This document shows positions 36,788 through 46,610 of a stretch of DNA of 64,000 bases, piece by piece. The first letter of the stretch is position 1. Each line of letters begins with the position of its first letter. This stretch comes from Thalassolituus maritimus (GTDB lineage Bacteria > Pseudomonadota > Gammaproteobacteria > Pseudomonadales > Oceanobacteraceae). The stretch is from positions 247,334 through 311,333 of the forward strand of contig CAJWBH010000002.1 of assembly GCA_913019975.1 (NCBI GenBank), in the 5' to 3' direction. Under the pieces are notes generated by a model. That model had not been told where the DNA came from and searched no databases. It was given only the letters and a program-made list of their open reading frames with translations. The translations under genes and the position numbers were made by a program.

Positions 36788-37354
36788 TTCGATGTCGTCA
36801 TCAGTACCGAAGGAGTCGTCCATCGGTTTGTTAAAATGGTGGTGGTAGATTTCGAGCGCTTCAGCGATTGAACGTCCCGCAAGGATGTGCTCGAACATAA
36901 TACGTTCGGCTTCCATGGTGTAGTTCGCTTTAATCTCGCTCTGTAGCTGAACCCATTCTTTTTCAATATACCGGCCCTTGGGATCACTGATCAGGTGGCC
37001 CATCTTCTCGAGACTCTCACCTACGTGTTCCATGCGCTGGGACAAGCGATCGTAAAACTGAAAAGCGACAACGGCTTTGCCTACTTCTGCGTGGATGATT
37101 TCAGCGGCGTTTTTAATTTCTTGAGGAGCGTTCGGGTCTACCTTTGCAAAGTGGTCGAGTAGCAGACGCGACTTGCTGGCGATTGAGGTAAAGCTGTGCG
37201 TCAGAGTATCTACCGAATCATTACCTTCTTTCATTGAGGTATCGATCTGCGCGACGGCCAGTGCCAGCAAGGTCAGGGTTTCGCCTATCTGGCTCCAGTT
37301 CAGCTGATCGTCCGGGACGGAGCGGCTGAGAGAATGTCGTTCAAGTTGCGCCAT
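36779..37354 (-). CDS. CheZ-like candidate CheY phosphatase
   Basis: This 191-residue helical protein is not a standard annotated family to me, but it has the two key CheZ features. A long helix contains AFQFYD102-RLSQ106-RM, matching the DxxxQ active-site helix of CheZ (E. coli D143, Q147). The C-terminus, DDSFGTDDDIELF, is an acidic peptide ending in a hydrophobic pair, like CheZ's CheY-binding tail. The region from about 25 to 120 is predicted as long paired helices. It lies next to cheV (separated by the MOSC gene). An unrelated helical protein remains possible. It overlaps the MOSC gene end by 9 bases. Confidence 0.55.
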   Translation of the reverse strand: MAQLERHSLSRSVPDDQLNWSQIGETLTLLALAVAQIDTSMKEGNDSVDTLTHSFTSIASKSRLLLDHFAKVDPNAPQEIKNAAEIIHAEVGKAVVAFQFYDRLSQRMEHVGESLEKMGHLISDPKGRYIEKEWVQLQSEIKANYTMEAERIMFEHILAGRSIAEALEIYHHHFNKPMDDSFGTDDDIELF

Positions 37355-37469
37355 GGAGTTCGCATCCGGAAAAGGTTTGAACTTAGCTTAGTACAAGTAC
37401 GCACCGGAGCCAGTCATAACAGTGTAAGTCATGCAATAGTCAGGTTCTGTGTCCTTCTGGCTCTTGCTT

Positions 37470-38336
37470 TTATTCGCGCTTCTGTAGTCGTAAAAGCAGG
37501 GATGACGTGTCTTTATGGCCGTTGCCATCCGATTCGAGTTGTTGGTAATAGCTATCCACAATCTCGGTGATGGGCAGAGAAACGCCTTCAGCTCTGGCTT
37601 CGTGGAGGCAGATTTGCAGGTCCTTGTGCATTAGCGAGACAGCAAATCCGTGGTCGTAGTCGCCGTCTATCATGGTTTGGTGGCGGTTGATCAGTTGCCA
37701 GCTACTGGCGGCGCCTTGCCCGACAAGCTCCATGACCTTCTTTGGATCAAGGCCGCTTTCCTGAGCGAAGTGGATCCCTTCGGCCAGAGACTGAATCAGT
37801 CCGGCGACACAGATCTGATTGACCATCTTGGTCTTCTGGCCACAGCCCGGATCGCCCATGTGCGCAATGGCTTTGGTGTATGGTGCTGTGAGATCTACCA
37901 GTCGCTCGTAGGCGTTGGAATCACATCCCGCCATAAGTGATAACTGACCATTCTGAGCACCTTGCTGACCGCCTGATACGGGAACATCACAGAAATATAC
38001 GCCATTCTCTGAGGCTTCGGCGGCCATCCGTTCGGCCAGGCCTGCACTCGTGGTGCTGTGATCGACGATCAGTGCACCCGGCTTGAGTTGATTTATTATA
38101 CCGTTATCTATCAGCCACTCTTCGACGTCTTCATCCCGGCTCACGCAGAGTATGACAGCGTCCGTCTGCACGGGGAGGGTAGAGGGCGTTGCTAATGCCT
38201 GCCCCTGGTTGCTGGCGAGCCACTGGGCAACCTTGGCAGGGCTGCGGTTTGCTACGGTCAGGGAGTGGCCTGCGCTGGCGAGGTGCGCAGCCATGGGGGC
38301 GCCCATATTGCCAAGGCCGATAAAGAGAATATTCAC
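37470..38336 (-). CDS. NAD(P)-dependent beta-hydroxyacid dehydrogenase (HIBADH/GlxR-like)
   Basis: This 288-residue protein has the Rossmann start MNILFIGLGNMGAPMAAHLA, DVPVSGGQQGAQNGQLSLM as the substrate loop, and GCGQKTKMVNQ with the catalytic lysine. Family members act on 3-hydroxyisobutyrate, tartronate semialdehyde or similar beta-hydroxyacids, and sequence does not settle which. It is a single minus-strand gene downstream of gltA, beyond that gene's terminator. Confidence 0.85.
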   Translation of the reverse strand: MNILFIGLGNMGAPMAAHLASAGHSLTVANRSPAKVAQWLASNQGQALATPSTLPVQTDAVILCVSRDEDVEEWLIDNGIINQLKPGALIVDHSTTSAGLAERMAAEASENGVYFCDVPVSGGQQGAQNGQLSLMAGCDSNAYERLVDLTAPYTKAIAHMGDPGCGQKTKMVNQICVAGLIQSLAEGIHFAQESGLDPKKVMELVGQGAASSWQLINRHQTMIDGDYDHGFAVSLMHKDLQICLHEARAEGVSLPITEIVDSYYQQLESDGNGHKDTSSLLLRLQKRE

Positions 38337-38370
38337 GGGGTATCCTTATGTGCAGTTTTTCGAGGCGAAA

Positions 38371-38400
38371 AAAAAAGCCGCTGGTCAGCGGCTTTTCTTA
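38371..38400 (-). terminator. Intrinsic terminator of gltA
   Basis: On the minus strand AAGCCGCT, loop, AGCGGCTT is followed by a run of more than eight T, with A-rich sequence before it. It lies 10 bases past the gltA stop. Confidence 0.88.
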
Positions 38401-38409
38401 TCCCTGGCG

Positions 38410-39687
38410 TTAGCCTGGGTAGTCACGCTTAGCGTAACCAGTGTACAGCTGACGCGGGCGACCGATACGGTAGTTGCCGCTGATCATTTCGTTCCAGTGT
38501 GCAATCCAGCCCGGAGTACGGCCAGTTGCAAAGATCACAGTGAACATCTCAGTCGGGATGCCGATGGCTTTCAGGATGATACCCGAGTAGAAGTCAACGT
38601 TAGGATACAGACCACGTTTAATGAAGTACTCGTCTTCAGTCGCAATCTTCTCCAGCTTCATCGCGATCTTCAGCAGTGGATCATCTTCCATACCGAGCTC
38701 AGCCAGAACTTCGTCACAGGTCTGCTTCATGACTTTAGCGCGTGGGTCGAAGTTCTTGTAAACGCGGTGACCGAAGCCCATCAGACGGAATGGATCTTCT
38801 TTGTCTTTCGCTTTTGCAACGAACTTGTCGATGTTTGACTCGTCGCCGATCTCATTCAGCATGTTCAGAACGGCTTCGTTTGCACCACCGTGGGCGGGGC
38901 CCCAGAGTGCAGCGATACCAGACGCAATACATGCGAACGGGTTGGCGCCAGTAGAGCCAGCCAGGCGTACGGTTGAGGTCGATGCATTCTGTTCGTGGTC
39001 AGCGTGCAACAGGAAGATACGGTCCATTGCTTTTGCCAGAACCGGACTTACTTTCTTCTCTTCACATGGCGTGTTGAACATCATGTGCAGGAAGTTTTCT
39101 GCGTAGCTCAGGTCGTTGCGCGGGTACATGAACGGCTGGCCGATACTGTACTTGTAAACCATTGCAGCGAGTGTCGGCATTTTCGCGATCAGACGGTGTG
39201 CAGATACCATGCGGGAATGCTCGTCATGGATATCCAGTGAGTCGTGATAGAACGCAGAGAGTGCACCAACAACACCACACATAACAGCCATCGGGTGAGC
39301 ATCACGTCGGAAGCCGTTGAAGAAATGGCTCAGCTGCTCATGAACCATAGTGTGGTTCTTAATGGTGCTGACGAATGTTTCTTTTTGCTCTGCATCAGGC
39401 AGCTCGCCGTGCAGCAGCAGGTAGCAGGTTTCCAGGTAGTCTGACTTCTCAGCCAGTTGATCAATTGGGTAACCGCGGTGAAGCAGTACGCCAGCTGCGC
39501 CGTCGATGTATGTAATCGCAGATTCGGTTGCTGCGGTTGATACAAAGCCAGGGTCGTATGTAAACAGGCCTTTGCCAGTCAGACTGCGAACGTCGACGAC
39601 ATCAGGTCCTACGGTGCCTTCGTATACCGGCAGTTCTAATGTTTCTTCTACGCCATCGACTTTCAGTGTTGCTTTCTTGTCAGCCAT
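38410..39687 (-). CDS. gltA: Citrate synthase, type II
   Basis: This enzyme condenses oxaloacetate and acetyl-CoA to citrate. The 425-residue protein is of the hexameric, NADH-sensitive type length and has the catalytic motifs [26 protein letters not shown], and the late [13 protein letters not shown]. It is divergent from the sdh operon, with a well-matched promoter about 170 bases upstream, and ends at a strong terminator. Confidence 0.97.
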   Translation of the reverse strand: MADKKATLKVDGVEETLELPVYEGTVGPDVVDVRSLTGKGLFTYDPGFVSTAATESAITYIDGAAGVLLHRGYPIDQLAEKSDYLETCYLLLHGELPDAEQKETFVSTIKNHTMVHEQLSHFFNGFRRDAHPMAVMCGVVGALSAFYHDSLDIHDEHSRMVSAHRLIAKMPTLAAMVYKYSIGQPFMYPRNDLSYAENFLHMMFNTPCEEKKVSPVLAKAMDRIFLLHADHEQNASTSTVRLAGSTGANPFACIASGIAALWGPAHGGANEAVLNMLNEIGDESNIDKFVAKAKDKEDPFRLMGFGHRVYKNFDPRAKVMKQTCDEVLAELGMEDDPLLKIAMKLEKIATEDEYFIKRGLYPNVDFYSGIILKAIGIPTEMFTVIFATGRTPGWIAHWNEMISGNYRIGRPRQLYTGYAKRDYPG

Positions 39688-39854
39688 GAAATGAGGCCTC
39701 CTGCTATCTGATTAATACCCCAGAGAACATTGTAAGTTCTCCAACTCTCCCGGTCGCTGTGCTTTTTACAGCTGCGAAATTCAGCCTGGTCAGCCAGAAT
39801 TTCAGCACAGGAGAGAACACTTTTTAAGGTGTTACCCCCAAACAAAGGGGCACA

Positions 39855-39882
39855 ACTATAGATTGTGGAGCTGGTTTGTCAA
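39855..39882 (-). promoter_or_regulatory. Sigma-70 promoter for gltA
   Basis: On the minus strand a perfect TTGACA (39882-39877), a 16-base spacer and TATAGT (39860-39855) predict a start near 39848, giving a leader of about 160 bases. Confidence 0.75.
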
Positions 39883-40095
39883 TTGTCGCCAGGGCAATGA
39901 TAAGTTTCTGGTTCGAGTCAAGTATAGATGGTTCAGATTGTTAACCCGGAGCCTGCGACTAATGTCTGACGTTGGAGCCGGGATTTGCTGGTGCTGCGGT
40001 TACTGCTCGCATCATCAGGGATACCTCAACCAGTCAACAGTGTAGATATACGGGGTGAAATTGCCGAATGCTCTGTCATAAGGCTGTCATGCCAT

Positions 40096-40124
40096 TTGTA
40101 AAACACGGTTACGCTGCTTATAAT
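40096..40124 (+). promoter_or_regulatory. Sigma-70 promoter for sdhCDAB
   Basis: TTGTAA (40096-40101), a 17-base spacer and a perfect TATAAT (40119-40124) lie 129 bases before the sdhC start. Confidence 0.7.
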
Positions 40125-40252
40125 TTGTCGCGGCGACAAACTTGTGCAAGACTTGTACAGGGGGATCGTCAACCTTCGTGAGCCTGTGCCCGGGGCCAGT
40201 CTGAGTGATTTCGGACAGGAGTTTCGGGCCCATATAAGAGTGTAATAGAGCC

Positions 40253-40627
40253 GTGAATAGCAATAGACCTAAAAATCTGGATCTGACTACTATTGAGCTC
40301 CCACTTCCTGCCAAGGCGTCCATCCTGCACCGTATCTCTGGCTTTGCTCTGTTTTTTGCAGTGGCCTTCATGCTCCGTGCACTTGGAGCTTCGCTGGAGT
40401 CTGAGCAATCTTTCAATGAGCTGAAAGAAGTAATGAATGGTGGCCTGGCCAAGTTCATCACCTGGGGCATTCTGTCTGCTTTGGGTTATCACTTTGTGGC
40501 GGGTGTAAAACACCTGTTGATGGACATGGGAATTGGTGAAACCAAAGAAAGCGGTCGTACCGGCGCAATCATTACTTTGATTGCCGGTGTCGTAGTGATC
40601 GTTCTGGCGGGAGTCTGGGTATGGTAA
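40253..40627 (+). CDS. sdhC: Succinate dehydrogenase cytochrome b556 subunit
   Basis: This is one of the two membrane anchors of complex II; it binds heme b and quinone. The 124-residue protein begins with a hydrophilic segment (NRPKNLDLTTIELPLPAKASILHRISG), in which SILHRISG is the conserved quinone-site region, and has three membrane helices, with the heme histidine expected in GYHFVAGVKHLLMD. It starts at GTG 40253 with a weak ribosome site. It overlaps sdhD by 7 bases. Confidence 0.93.
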   Translation: MNSNRPKNLDLTTIELPLPAKASILHRISGFALFFAVAFMLRALGASLESEQSFNELKEVMNGGLAKFITWGILSALGYHFVAGVKHLLMDMGIGETKESGRTGAIITLIAGVVVIVLAGVWVW

Positions 40628-40971
40628 ACAGTGTTACAAACTTTGGCCGTAGTGGCCTTTACGATTGGGTGATTCAGCGTCTGTCAGCTGTCATTCTTGC
40701 TATTTACACTCTGTTCCTGTTTGGATTCGTAGTCGCTACTCCGGACCTGACTTTTGCTGAGTGGCACGGTCTTTTTTCTCAGGTGTGGATGAAAGTATTC
40801 AGCCTGGCAGCACTGATCTCTATCTGTGCTCACGCCTGGGTTGGTATGTGGACAATTTCCACTGACTACATCACCGGGTCGACGTCTCTTCGTTTTATTT
40901 TCCAGCTGGTAATGGCAGGTTTCCTGTTCACGTACCTGGTCTGGGGCATCGATATTCTCTGGAGCGTGTAA
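40621..40971 (+). CDS. sdhD: Succinate dehydrogenase membrane anchor subunit
   Basis: This 116-residue, three-helix membrane protein has YDWVIQRLSAVILAIYTLFL, then CAHAWVGMWTISTDYI, the family's heme- and quinone-region pattern. Its start lies inside the last codons of sdhC, consistent with coupled translation of the two anchors. sdhA starts 3 bases after its stop. Confidence 0.93.
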   Translation: MVNSVTNFGRSGLYDWVIQRLSAVILAIYTLFLFGFVVATPDLTFAEWHGLFSQVWMKVFSLAALISICAHAWVGMWTISTDYITGSTSLRFIFQLVMAGFLFTYLVWGIDILWSV

Positions 40972-40974
40972 GTC

Positions 40975-42750
40975 ATGAGCAGCAAAATCAGAACTATGTC
41001 GTTTGACGCCATCGTAATCGGTGGTGGTGGTGCGGGCATGCGCGCTGCACTGCAGCTGACTGAGTCAGGCATCAAAACCGCGTGTGTTACTAAAGTATTC
41101 CCAACCCGTTCGCACACTGTATCTGCCCAGGGCGGTATTACTTGTGCGATCGCGTCTGCTGATCCAAACGATGATTGGCGTTGGCACATGTACGATACCG
41201 TTAAAGGTTCCGACTACATCGGTGACCAGGACGCTATCGAATACATGTGTTCCGTAGGCCCTCAGGCGGTATTCGAGCTTGAGCACATGGGTCTGCCTTT
41301 CTCCCGTACTGAAGAAGGCCGTATTTATCAGCGCCCATTCGGTGGTCAGTCGAAAGGTCCTAACGATCCTACTCAGGCAGCCCGTACCTGTGCAGCTGCT
41401 GACCGTACAGGTCACGCGCTTCTGCACGCCCTGTACCAAGGCAACCTGAAAGGCGGTACTACCTTCCTGAATGAATGGTATGCCGTTGATCTGGTTAAAA
41501 ATGCTAACGGTCAGGTAGCGGGCGTTATCGCTATCGATATCGAATCTGGCGAAACTGTTTACATCAAAGCTAAGGCAACTGTACTGGCGACTGGTGGTGC
41601 GGGTCGTATCTATCAGTCCACGACTAACGCTCTGATCAACACTGGTGACGGTGTTGGTATGGCGGTTCGTGCTGGCGTTCCTATGCAAGACATGGAAATG
41701 TGGCAGTTCCACCCAACAGGTATTGCGGGTGCTGGTACTCTGGTGACTGAAGGTTGTCGTGGTGAAGGTGGTTACCTCATCAATAAAGACGGCGAGCGTT
41801 TCATGGAACGTTATGCACCTAACGCGAAAGACCTTGCAGGTCGTGACGTTGTTGCACGCTCCATGGTTATGGAAATTCTTGAAGGTCGCGGTTGTGGTGA
41901 AGATGGCGACCACGTGTTCCTGAAACTGGATCACCTGGGCGAAGAAACCCTGAACGCTAAGCTTCCGGGTATTCTTGAGCTGTCTCGCACATTTGCGCAC
42001 GCTGACCCTGTTAAAGAACCAATCCCTGTTGTTCCAACCTGTCACTATATGATGGGTGGTGTTCCGACAAACATCGGTGGTCAGGCACTGACCGTTGATG
42101 CGGACGGTAACGACGTGGTAGTAGAAGGTCTCTACGCTGCTGGCGAGATCGCTTGTGTATCTGTACACGGTGCGAACCGCCTTGGTGGTAACTCACTTCT
42201 TGACCTGGTTGTATTTGGTCGTGCGGTGGGTCTGCAGGTTGAGCAGAACTTTAAAGATGGTTTCGACTTTGTTGATCCAACAGAAGAAGACATTGAGCGT
42301 GCAATGGCTCGCCTGAATCGTCTGAATACTCAGACTTCTGGTGACAGCGTTGCTGCTGTTCGTGCTGATCTTCAGAAAACCATGCAGCTGTACTTCGGGG
42401 TATTCCGCGAAGGTCCAAGCATGGAGAAAGGTCTGGAGATGCTCAAAGAAATCGGTGAGCGTGTTAAGAACACGGTTCTCGACGACAAGAGCAATGCATT
42501 CAATACCGCGCGTATTGAAGCTCTGGAACTGGATAACCTTTACGAAACTGCGTATGCAACCGCGGTTGCTGCGATTGAGCGTAAAGAGTCACGTGGTGCC
42601 CACGCCCGTAACGACTTCACCGAGCGTGATGACGAAAACTGGCTGTGTCACTCACTGTACTTCCCGGAAACCAAGACGATCGGCAAGCGTGCGGTGAACT
42701 TCGCGCCTAAGACCGTTGAGGCCTTCCCACCTAAAGTCCGTACCTATTAA
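40975..42750 (+). CDS. sdhA: Succinate dehydrogenase flavoprotein subunit
   Basis: This catalytic subunit oxidises succinate to fumarate using covalently bound FAD. The 591-residue protein has the dinucleotide motif [16 protein letters not shown]47 in [12 protein letters not shown] for covalent FAD linkage, [21 protein letters not shown] in the active site, and [19 protein letters not shown]. Length matches the family. Confidence 0.98.
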   Translation: MSSKIRTMSFDAIVIGGGGAGMRAALQLTESGIKTACVTKVFPTRSHTVSAQGGITCAIASADPNDDWRWHMYDTVKGSDYIGDQDAIEYMCSVGPQAVFELEHMGLPFSRTEEGRIYQRPFGGQSKGPNDPTQAARTCAAADRTGHALLHALYQGNLKGGTTFLNEWYAVDLVKNANGQVAGVIAIDIESGETVYIKAKATVLATGGAGRIYQSTTNALINTGDGVGMAVRAGVPMQDMEMWQFHPTGIAGAGTLVTEGCRGEGGYLINKDGERFMERYAPNAKDLAGRDVVARSMVMEILEGRGCGEDGDHVFLKLDHLGEETLNAKLPGILELSRTFAHADPVKEPIPVVPTCHYMMGGVPTNIGGQALTVDADGNDVVVEGLYAAGEIACVSVHGANRLGGNSLLDLVVFGRAVGLQVEQNFKDGFDFVDPTEEDIERAMARLNRLNTQTSGDSVAAVRADLQKTMQLYFGVFREGPSMEKGLEMLKEIGERVKNTVLDDKSNAFNTARIEALELDNLYETAYATAVAAIERKESRGAHARNDFTERDDENWLCHSLYFPETKTIGKRAVNFAPKTVEAFPPKVRTY

Positions 42751-42765
42751 GAGGGGAGTGTTGAT

Positions 42766-43476
42766 ATGTTAGTTAGTGTTTATCGTTACAACCCTGAGAA
42801 GGATGAAGCCCCATACATGCAGGATTACGAAATTACCATTCCTGGTGGTAAAGACGTAATGGTGCTGGATGTGCTGCACCTGGTTAAGGAACAGGACGTT
42901 TCTGTTGCTTACCGCCGCTCATGCCGTGAAGGTGTGTGTGGTTCTGATGGTATGAACATCAATGGTAAGAATGGTCTGGCGTGTATTACTCCGATTTCTG
43001 AAGCGACCAAAGGCAAAATGGACAAGTTGGTTCTGCGCCCGCTGCCAGGCATGCCTGTAATCCGCGACCTGGTTATCGACATGTCGCTGTTCTATCAGCA
43101 GTATGAGAAGATCAAGCCGTACCTGCATAACGATACTCCGGCGCCAGCTATCGAGCGTCTGCAGTCGCCAGAAGAGCGTGCGAAGCTCGATGGTCTGTAT
43201 GAGTGTATCCTGTGTGCATGTTGTTCAACGTCTTGTCCCTCATTCTGGTGGAACCCAGACAAGTTCGTTGGCCCGGCAGGTCTTCTTCAGGCTTATCGTT
43301 TCCTGGCAGACAGCCGCGATACGTCAACTGAAGAGCGATTGGCAGGTTTGAGCGATCCGTTCTCTGTATTCCGTTGCCGCGGAATCATGAACTGTGTCAA
43401 TGTGTGCCCGAAGGGTCTGAACCCAACACGCGCCATTGGACACATCCGTAACATGCTGCTGTCACAGCAGGTGTAA
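42766..43476 (+). CDS. sdhB: Succinate dehydrogenase iron-sulfur subunit
   Basis: This subunit carries electrons from SdhA to quinone through three iron-sulfur clusters. The 236-residue protein has the 2Fe-2S ligands in CREGVCGSDGMNINGKNGLAC and two further cysteine groups CILCACCSTSCPS and CRGIMNCVNVCPKGLNP for the 4Fe-4S and 3Fe-4S clusters. It lies 15 bases after sdhA. Two hairpins follow before sucA. Confidence 0.97.
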   Translation: MLVSVYRYNPEKDEAPYMQDYEITIPGGKDVMVLDVLHLVKEQDVSVAYRRSCREGVCGSDGMNINGKNGLACITPISEATKGKMDKLVLRPLPGMPVIRDLVIDMSLFYQQYEKIKPYLHNDTPAPAIERLQSPEERAKLDGLYECILCACCSTSCPSFWWNPDKFVGPAGLLQAYRFLADSRDTSTEERLAGLSDPFSVFRCRGIMNCVNVCPKGLNPTRAIGHIRNMLLSQQV

Positions 43477-43479
43477 CGG

Positions 43480-43540
43480 TACCACTTCCGACCGGTGGTA
43501 TGAGACGTAAGTCGGGTTGGACATACAACCCGCTTACGTC
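43480..43540 (+). terminator. Two tandem hairpins between sdhB and sucA
   Basis: The first has TACCAC (43480-43485) paired with GTGGTA (43495-43500). The second has GACGTAAG (43504-43511) paired with CTTACGTC (43533-43540), extended inward by CGGGTTG and CAACCCG past one bulged base. The T-run after it is weak (ATTTTATT). It may attenuate read-through or stabilise sdh mRNA ends rather than stop transcription fully. Confidence 0.55.
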
Positions 43541-43743
43541 GACAATTTTATTCGCAATGGAACCCAAAAAGTCCCATTGTTGACTAAGCTAGTTTACAGT
43601 TGAGGGAACCGGGCATCCCGGTGCTACCTCAGAGGCCTTGCGATCTATCCGATCGACCCTCTACTTCGCCTTGTGCTAGAGTCGGTGCATGCATCTCTGT
43701 GGTGGCATTCCCTTGTTCAGAAATTGACACAGGGTGGTCATAC

Positions 43744-46581
43744 ATGCACGAACTGACAATGGAGCAACTATGGAGCACTTCGCAGCTAGCGGGTGGTAAT
43801 GTTGCTTACATCGAGGAGTTGTTCGAAACCTATCTCCGCGATCCAAACGAAGTGCCCGAAGAGTGGCGCAACTATTTCGACAAACTCCCTCGCGTTGACG
43901 AAAACAGCACCGTCGACACCCCGCATAAGCCCATCCGGGATCAATTTCTACTCATTTCAAAGAATCAGCGTCGCGCTAAGCCTATGATGTCCGCGCCAGT
44001 GAGCAGCGAACACGAGCGCAAGCAGATGAAAGTACTGCAGCTGATCAATGCGTATCGCGGCCGTGGTCACCAGCACGCTAAGCTTGATCCTCTGGCGTTG
44101 ATGACTCGCGAGACTGTTCCTGATCTTGATCTGCATTTTCATGGCCTGACCCGCTCTGACCTCGATACAGTGTTCCAGACTGGAAACCTGTTTGTCGGTC
44201 AGGATCAGGCGACACTGAAAGAAATCATTGATGCGTTAGAAACCACTTATTGCGGAACGGTGGGTGCTGAATACATGCACATCGTCAATACCGCAGAGCA
44301 GCGCTGGTTCCAGCAACGTCTTGAAAGCGTCCGCTCTCACCCGAAATACGGTGAAGAAATCAAAATGCACCTGCTGGAGCGTCTGACGGCTGCAGAAGGC
44401 CTGGAAAAATACCTGGGCTCTCGTTATCCGGGTGTTAAGCGTTTCGGCCTGGAAGGTGGTGAGTCTCTTATCCCGTTAATGGATGAGCTGATTCAGCGCA
44501 GCGGTACGTACGGTGCAAAAGAGATCGTGATCGGTATGGCCCACCGTGGCCGACTGAATACCCTGATTAATACACTGGGTAAGAAAACCTCAGATCTTTT
44601 CGATGAGTTTGATGGTAAAGCAGAATACGAATCTCACGGCGACGTGAAGTATCACCAGGGCTTCTCCTCGAACGTGATGACACCGGGCGGTGAAGTTCAC
44701 CTGGCGCTGGCATTCAACCCATCTCACCTTGAGATTGTTTCTCCAGTGGTTGAGGGTTCGGTGCGTGCGCGTCAGGATCGTCGTAGTGATCCTGTGGGTG
44801 AAAAGGTTGTTCCTGTCAGTATTCACGGTGACTCAGCATTCGCGGGGCAGGGTGTTGTTATGGAGACATTCCAGATGTCTCAGACACGCGCTTACAAAAC
44901 CGGCGGTACTGTTCACATCGTCATTAACAACCAGGTCGGTTTTACGACTTCTAAGCGTGAAGATACCCGCTCAACGGAATACTGCACTGACGTTGCAAAA
45001 ATGGTTGAGGCGCCGATTTTGCACGTGAATGGCGATGACCCTGAAGCGGTGCTTTTTGTTACTCAGCTGGCCGTTGATTATCGTAACGAGTTCCGTAAAG
45101 ACGTGGTGATTGACCTTGTTTGCTATCGCCGTCGCGGACACAACGAAGCCGACGAGCCATCCGGTACTCAGCCGCTGATGTACTCGAAAATTAAGAGCCA
45201 CCCGACAACCCGTACACTTTACGCGAAGCGTCTGGTTGAAGAGGGCGTCCTGACTGAAGACACCAGTAAGCAGCTCGAAGAAGAGTATCGACTGGCTCTG
45301 GATAATGGTCTTCACGTGGTTAAGTCCTTGGTTAAGGAGCCGAACAAAGAATTGTTCGTCGACTGGAGTCCGTACCTCGGCCATGAGTGGACGACCAAAG
45401 GCGATACTAAGTTTGATATGAAGCAGCTGCAGGAACTCGCGCATCAGCTTCAGGAACCGCCAGAAGGCTTTGCAGTTCAGCGTCAGGTCGGCAAGATTCT
45501 TGAGGACCGTCGTAAGATGGCTGCAGGCGCTCTGCCAATCAACTGGGGTTTCGCAGAAACCATGGCGTACGCCACTCTGATTAAACAGGGCTACGGAATC
45601 CGCCTTACGGGGCAGGACGTAGGTCGCGGTACGTTCTCTCACCGTCACGCCGTGCTGCATAACCAGAAAGATGCGAGCACTCATGTGCCGCTTCAGCATA
45701 TCGAAGAAGGTCAGCCGAAGTTTGATATCTACGACTCGCTTCTCTCTGAAGAAGCCGTACTGGCATTTGAATACGGCTATGCAACCACGACACCAGGGAC
45801 TCTGGTTATCTGGGAAGCGCAGTTTGGTGACTTTGCCAACGGTGCCCAGGTGGTATTCGACCAGTTTATTTCGTCAGGTGAACACAAGTGGGGCCGTCTG
45901 TGTGGTCTGACTATGCTGCTGCCACACGGCTACGAAGGCCAGGGGCCAGAGCACTCGTCTGCGCGTCTTGAACGTTATTTGCAGCTTTGTGCAGAACACA
46001 ATGTTCAGATCTGTGTGCCTTCAACACCGGCGCAGGTTTACCATATGCTACGTCGTCAGATGATTCGCCCACTGCGTAAGCCAATGGTTGTGATGTCGCC
46101 CAAGTCGTTACTGCGCCATAAATTGGCGACCAGTACGCTTGAAGAGCTGGCTGAAGGCCGCTTCCGTACTTGTCTCGACGAAATTGATGATATTAATCCG
46201 AAAAAAGTCCGCAGAATTTTGCTCTGTTCCGGTAAGGTCTACTACGATTTACTTGAACGCCGCCGCGCGGAAGAGATCGACGATATTGCGATCATTCGGA
46301 TTGAGCAGATTTATCCGTTTCCTCATAACTTCCTCGGTAAGATTCTGGAGCCATACAAAGGCGCCAAGGACATTTACTGGGTGCAGGAGGAACCGATGAA
46401 CATGGGCGCCTGGTACAGCAGCCAGCACCATATGCGCAAAGTCGCGCATGACCTGAATCCAAAGTGGCATCTTGAGTACGCAGGGCGTGATCACTCTGCG
46501 TCTCCAGCTGCTGGTTACATGGCGCTCCATCTGGAGCAACAGGAAAAATTAATCCGTGACGCTCTGGATCTCCAGGGCTGA
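43744..46581 (+). CDS. sucA: 2-oxoglutarate dehydrogenase E1 component
   Basis: SucA is the thiamine-diphosphate enzyme that decarboxylates 2-oxoglutarate. The 945-residue protein begins [19 protein letters not shown], continuing [13 protein letters not shown], the N-terminal segment that contacts SucB. It has the thiamine-binding domain ([28 protein letters not shown]), and [11 protein letters not shown] followed by a transketolase-like C-terminal domain. ATG 43744 is chosen over an extension to 43600 that lacks the family N-terminus. It precedes sucB by 29 bases. The 267-base gap before it carries two hairpins. Confidence 0.97.
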   Translation: MHELTMEQLWSTSQLAGGNVAYIEELFETYLRDPNEVPEEWRNYFDKLPRVDENSTVDTPHKPIRDQFLLISKNQRRAKPMMSAPVSSEHERKQMKVLQLINAYRGRGHQHAKLDPLALMTRETVPDLDLHFHGLTRSDLDTVFQTGNLFVGQDQATLKEIIDALETTYCGTVGAEYMHIVNTAEQRWFQQRLESVRSHPKYGEEIKMHLLERLTAAEGLEKYLGSRYPGVKRFGLEGGESLIPLMDELIQRSGTYGAKEIVIGMAHRGRLNTLINTLGKKTSDLFDEFDGKAEYESHGDVKYHQGFSSNVMTPGGEVHLALAFNPSHLEIVSPVVEGSVRARQDRRSDPVGEKVVPVSIHGDSAFAGQGVVMETFQMSQTRAYKTGGTVHIVINNQVGFTTSKREDTRSTEYCTDVAKMVEAPILHVNGDDPEAVLFVTQLAVDYRNEFRKDVVIDLVCYRRRGHNEADEPSGTQPLMYSKIKSHPTTRTLYAKRLVEEGVLTEDTSKQLEEEYRLALDNGLHVVKSLVKEPNKELFVDWSPYLGHEWTTKGDTKFDMKQLQELAHQLQEPPEGFAVQRQVGKILEDRRKMAAGALPINWGFAETMAYATLIKQGYGIRLTGQDVGRGTFSHRHAVLHNQKDASTHVPLQHIEEGQPKFDIYDSLLSEEAVLAFEYGYATTTPGTLVIWEAQFGDFANGAQVVFDQFISSGEHKWGRLCGLTMLLPHGYEGQGPEHSSARLERYLQLCAEHNVQICVPSTPAQVYHMLRRQMIRPLRKPMVVMSPKSLLRHKLATSTLEELAEGRFRTCLDEIDDINPKKVRRILLCSGKVYYDLLERRRAEEIDDIAIIRIEQIYPFPHNFLGKILEPYKGAKDIYWVQEEPMNMGAWYSSQHHMRKVAHDLNPKWHLEYAGRDHSASPAAGYMALHLEQQEKLIRDALDLQG

Positions 46582-46610
46582 CGTATCGCAGGAACTCTAA
46601 GGAAAATCGA

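Larger units (their letters stand above)
39688..40252. other. 565-bp gltA/sdhC intergenic regulatory region
   Basis: No gene is supported here. It holds two divergent sigma-70-like promoters (listed separately), which would give leaders of about 160 bases for gltA and about 120 bases for sdhC. The roughly 210 bases between them are free for regulator sites, but no binding site can be named. A/T-rich and mixed stretches without a long open frame argue against a small gene. Confidence 0.7.

Noticed and set aside
41065-42168. Long open frame on the minus strand opposite sdhA
   Set aside because: Its protein has no recognisable motifs and is rich in Thr, Asn and His, as expected for the antisense reading of a well-conserved sdhA.
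44971-45699. Long minus-strand frame opposite sucA
   Set aside because: No ribosome site or known pattern; the sense strand is a clear sucA catalytic region.
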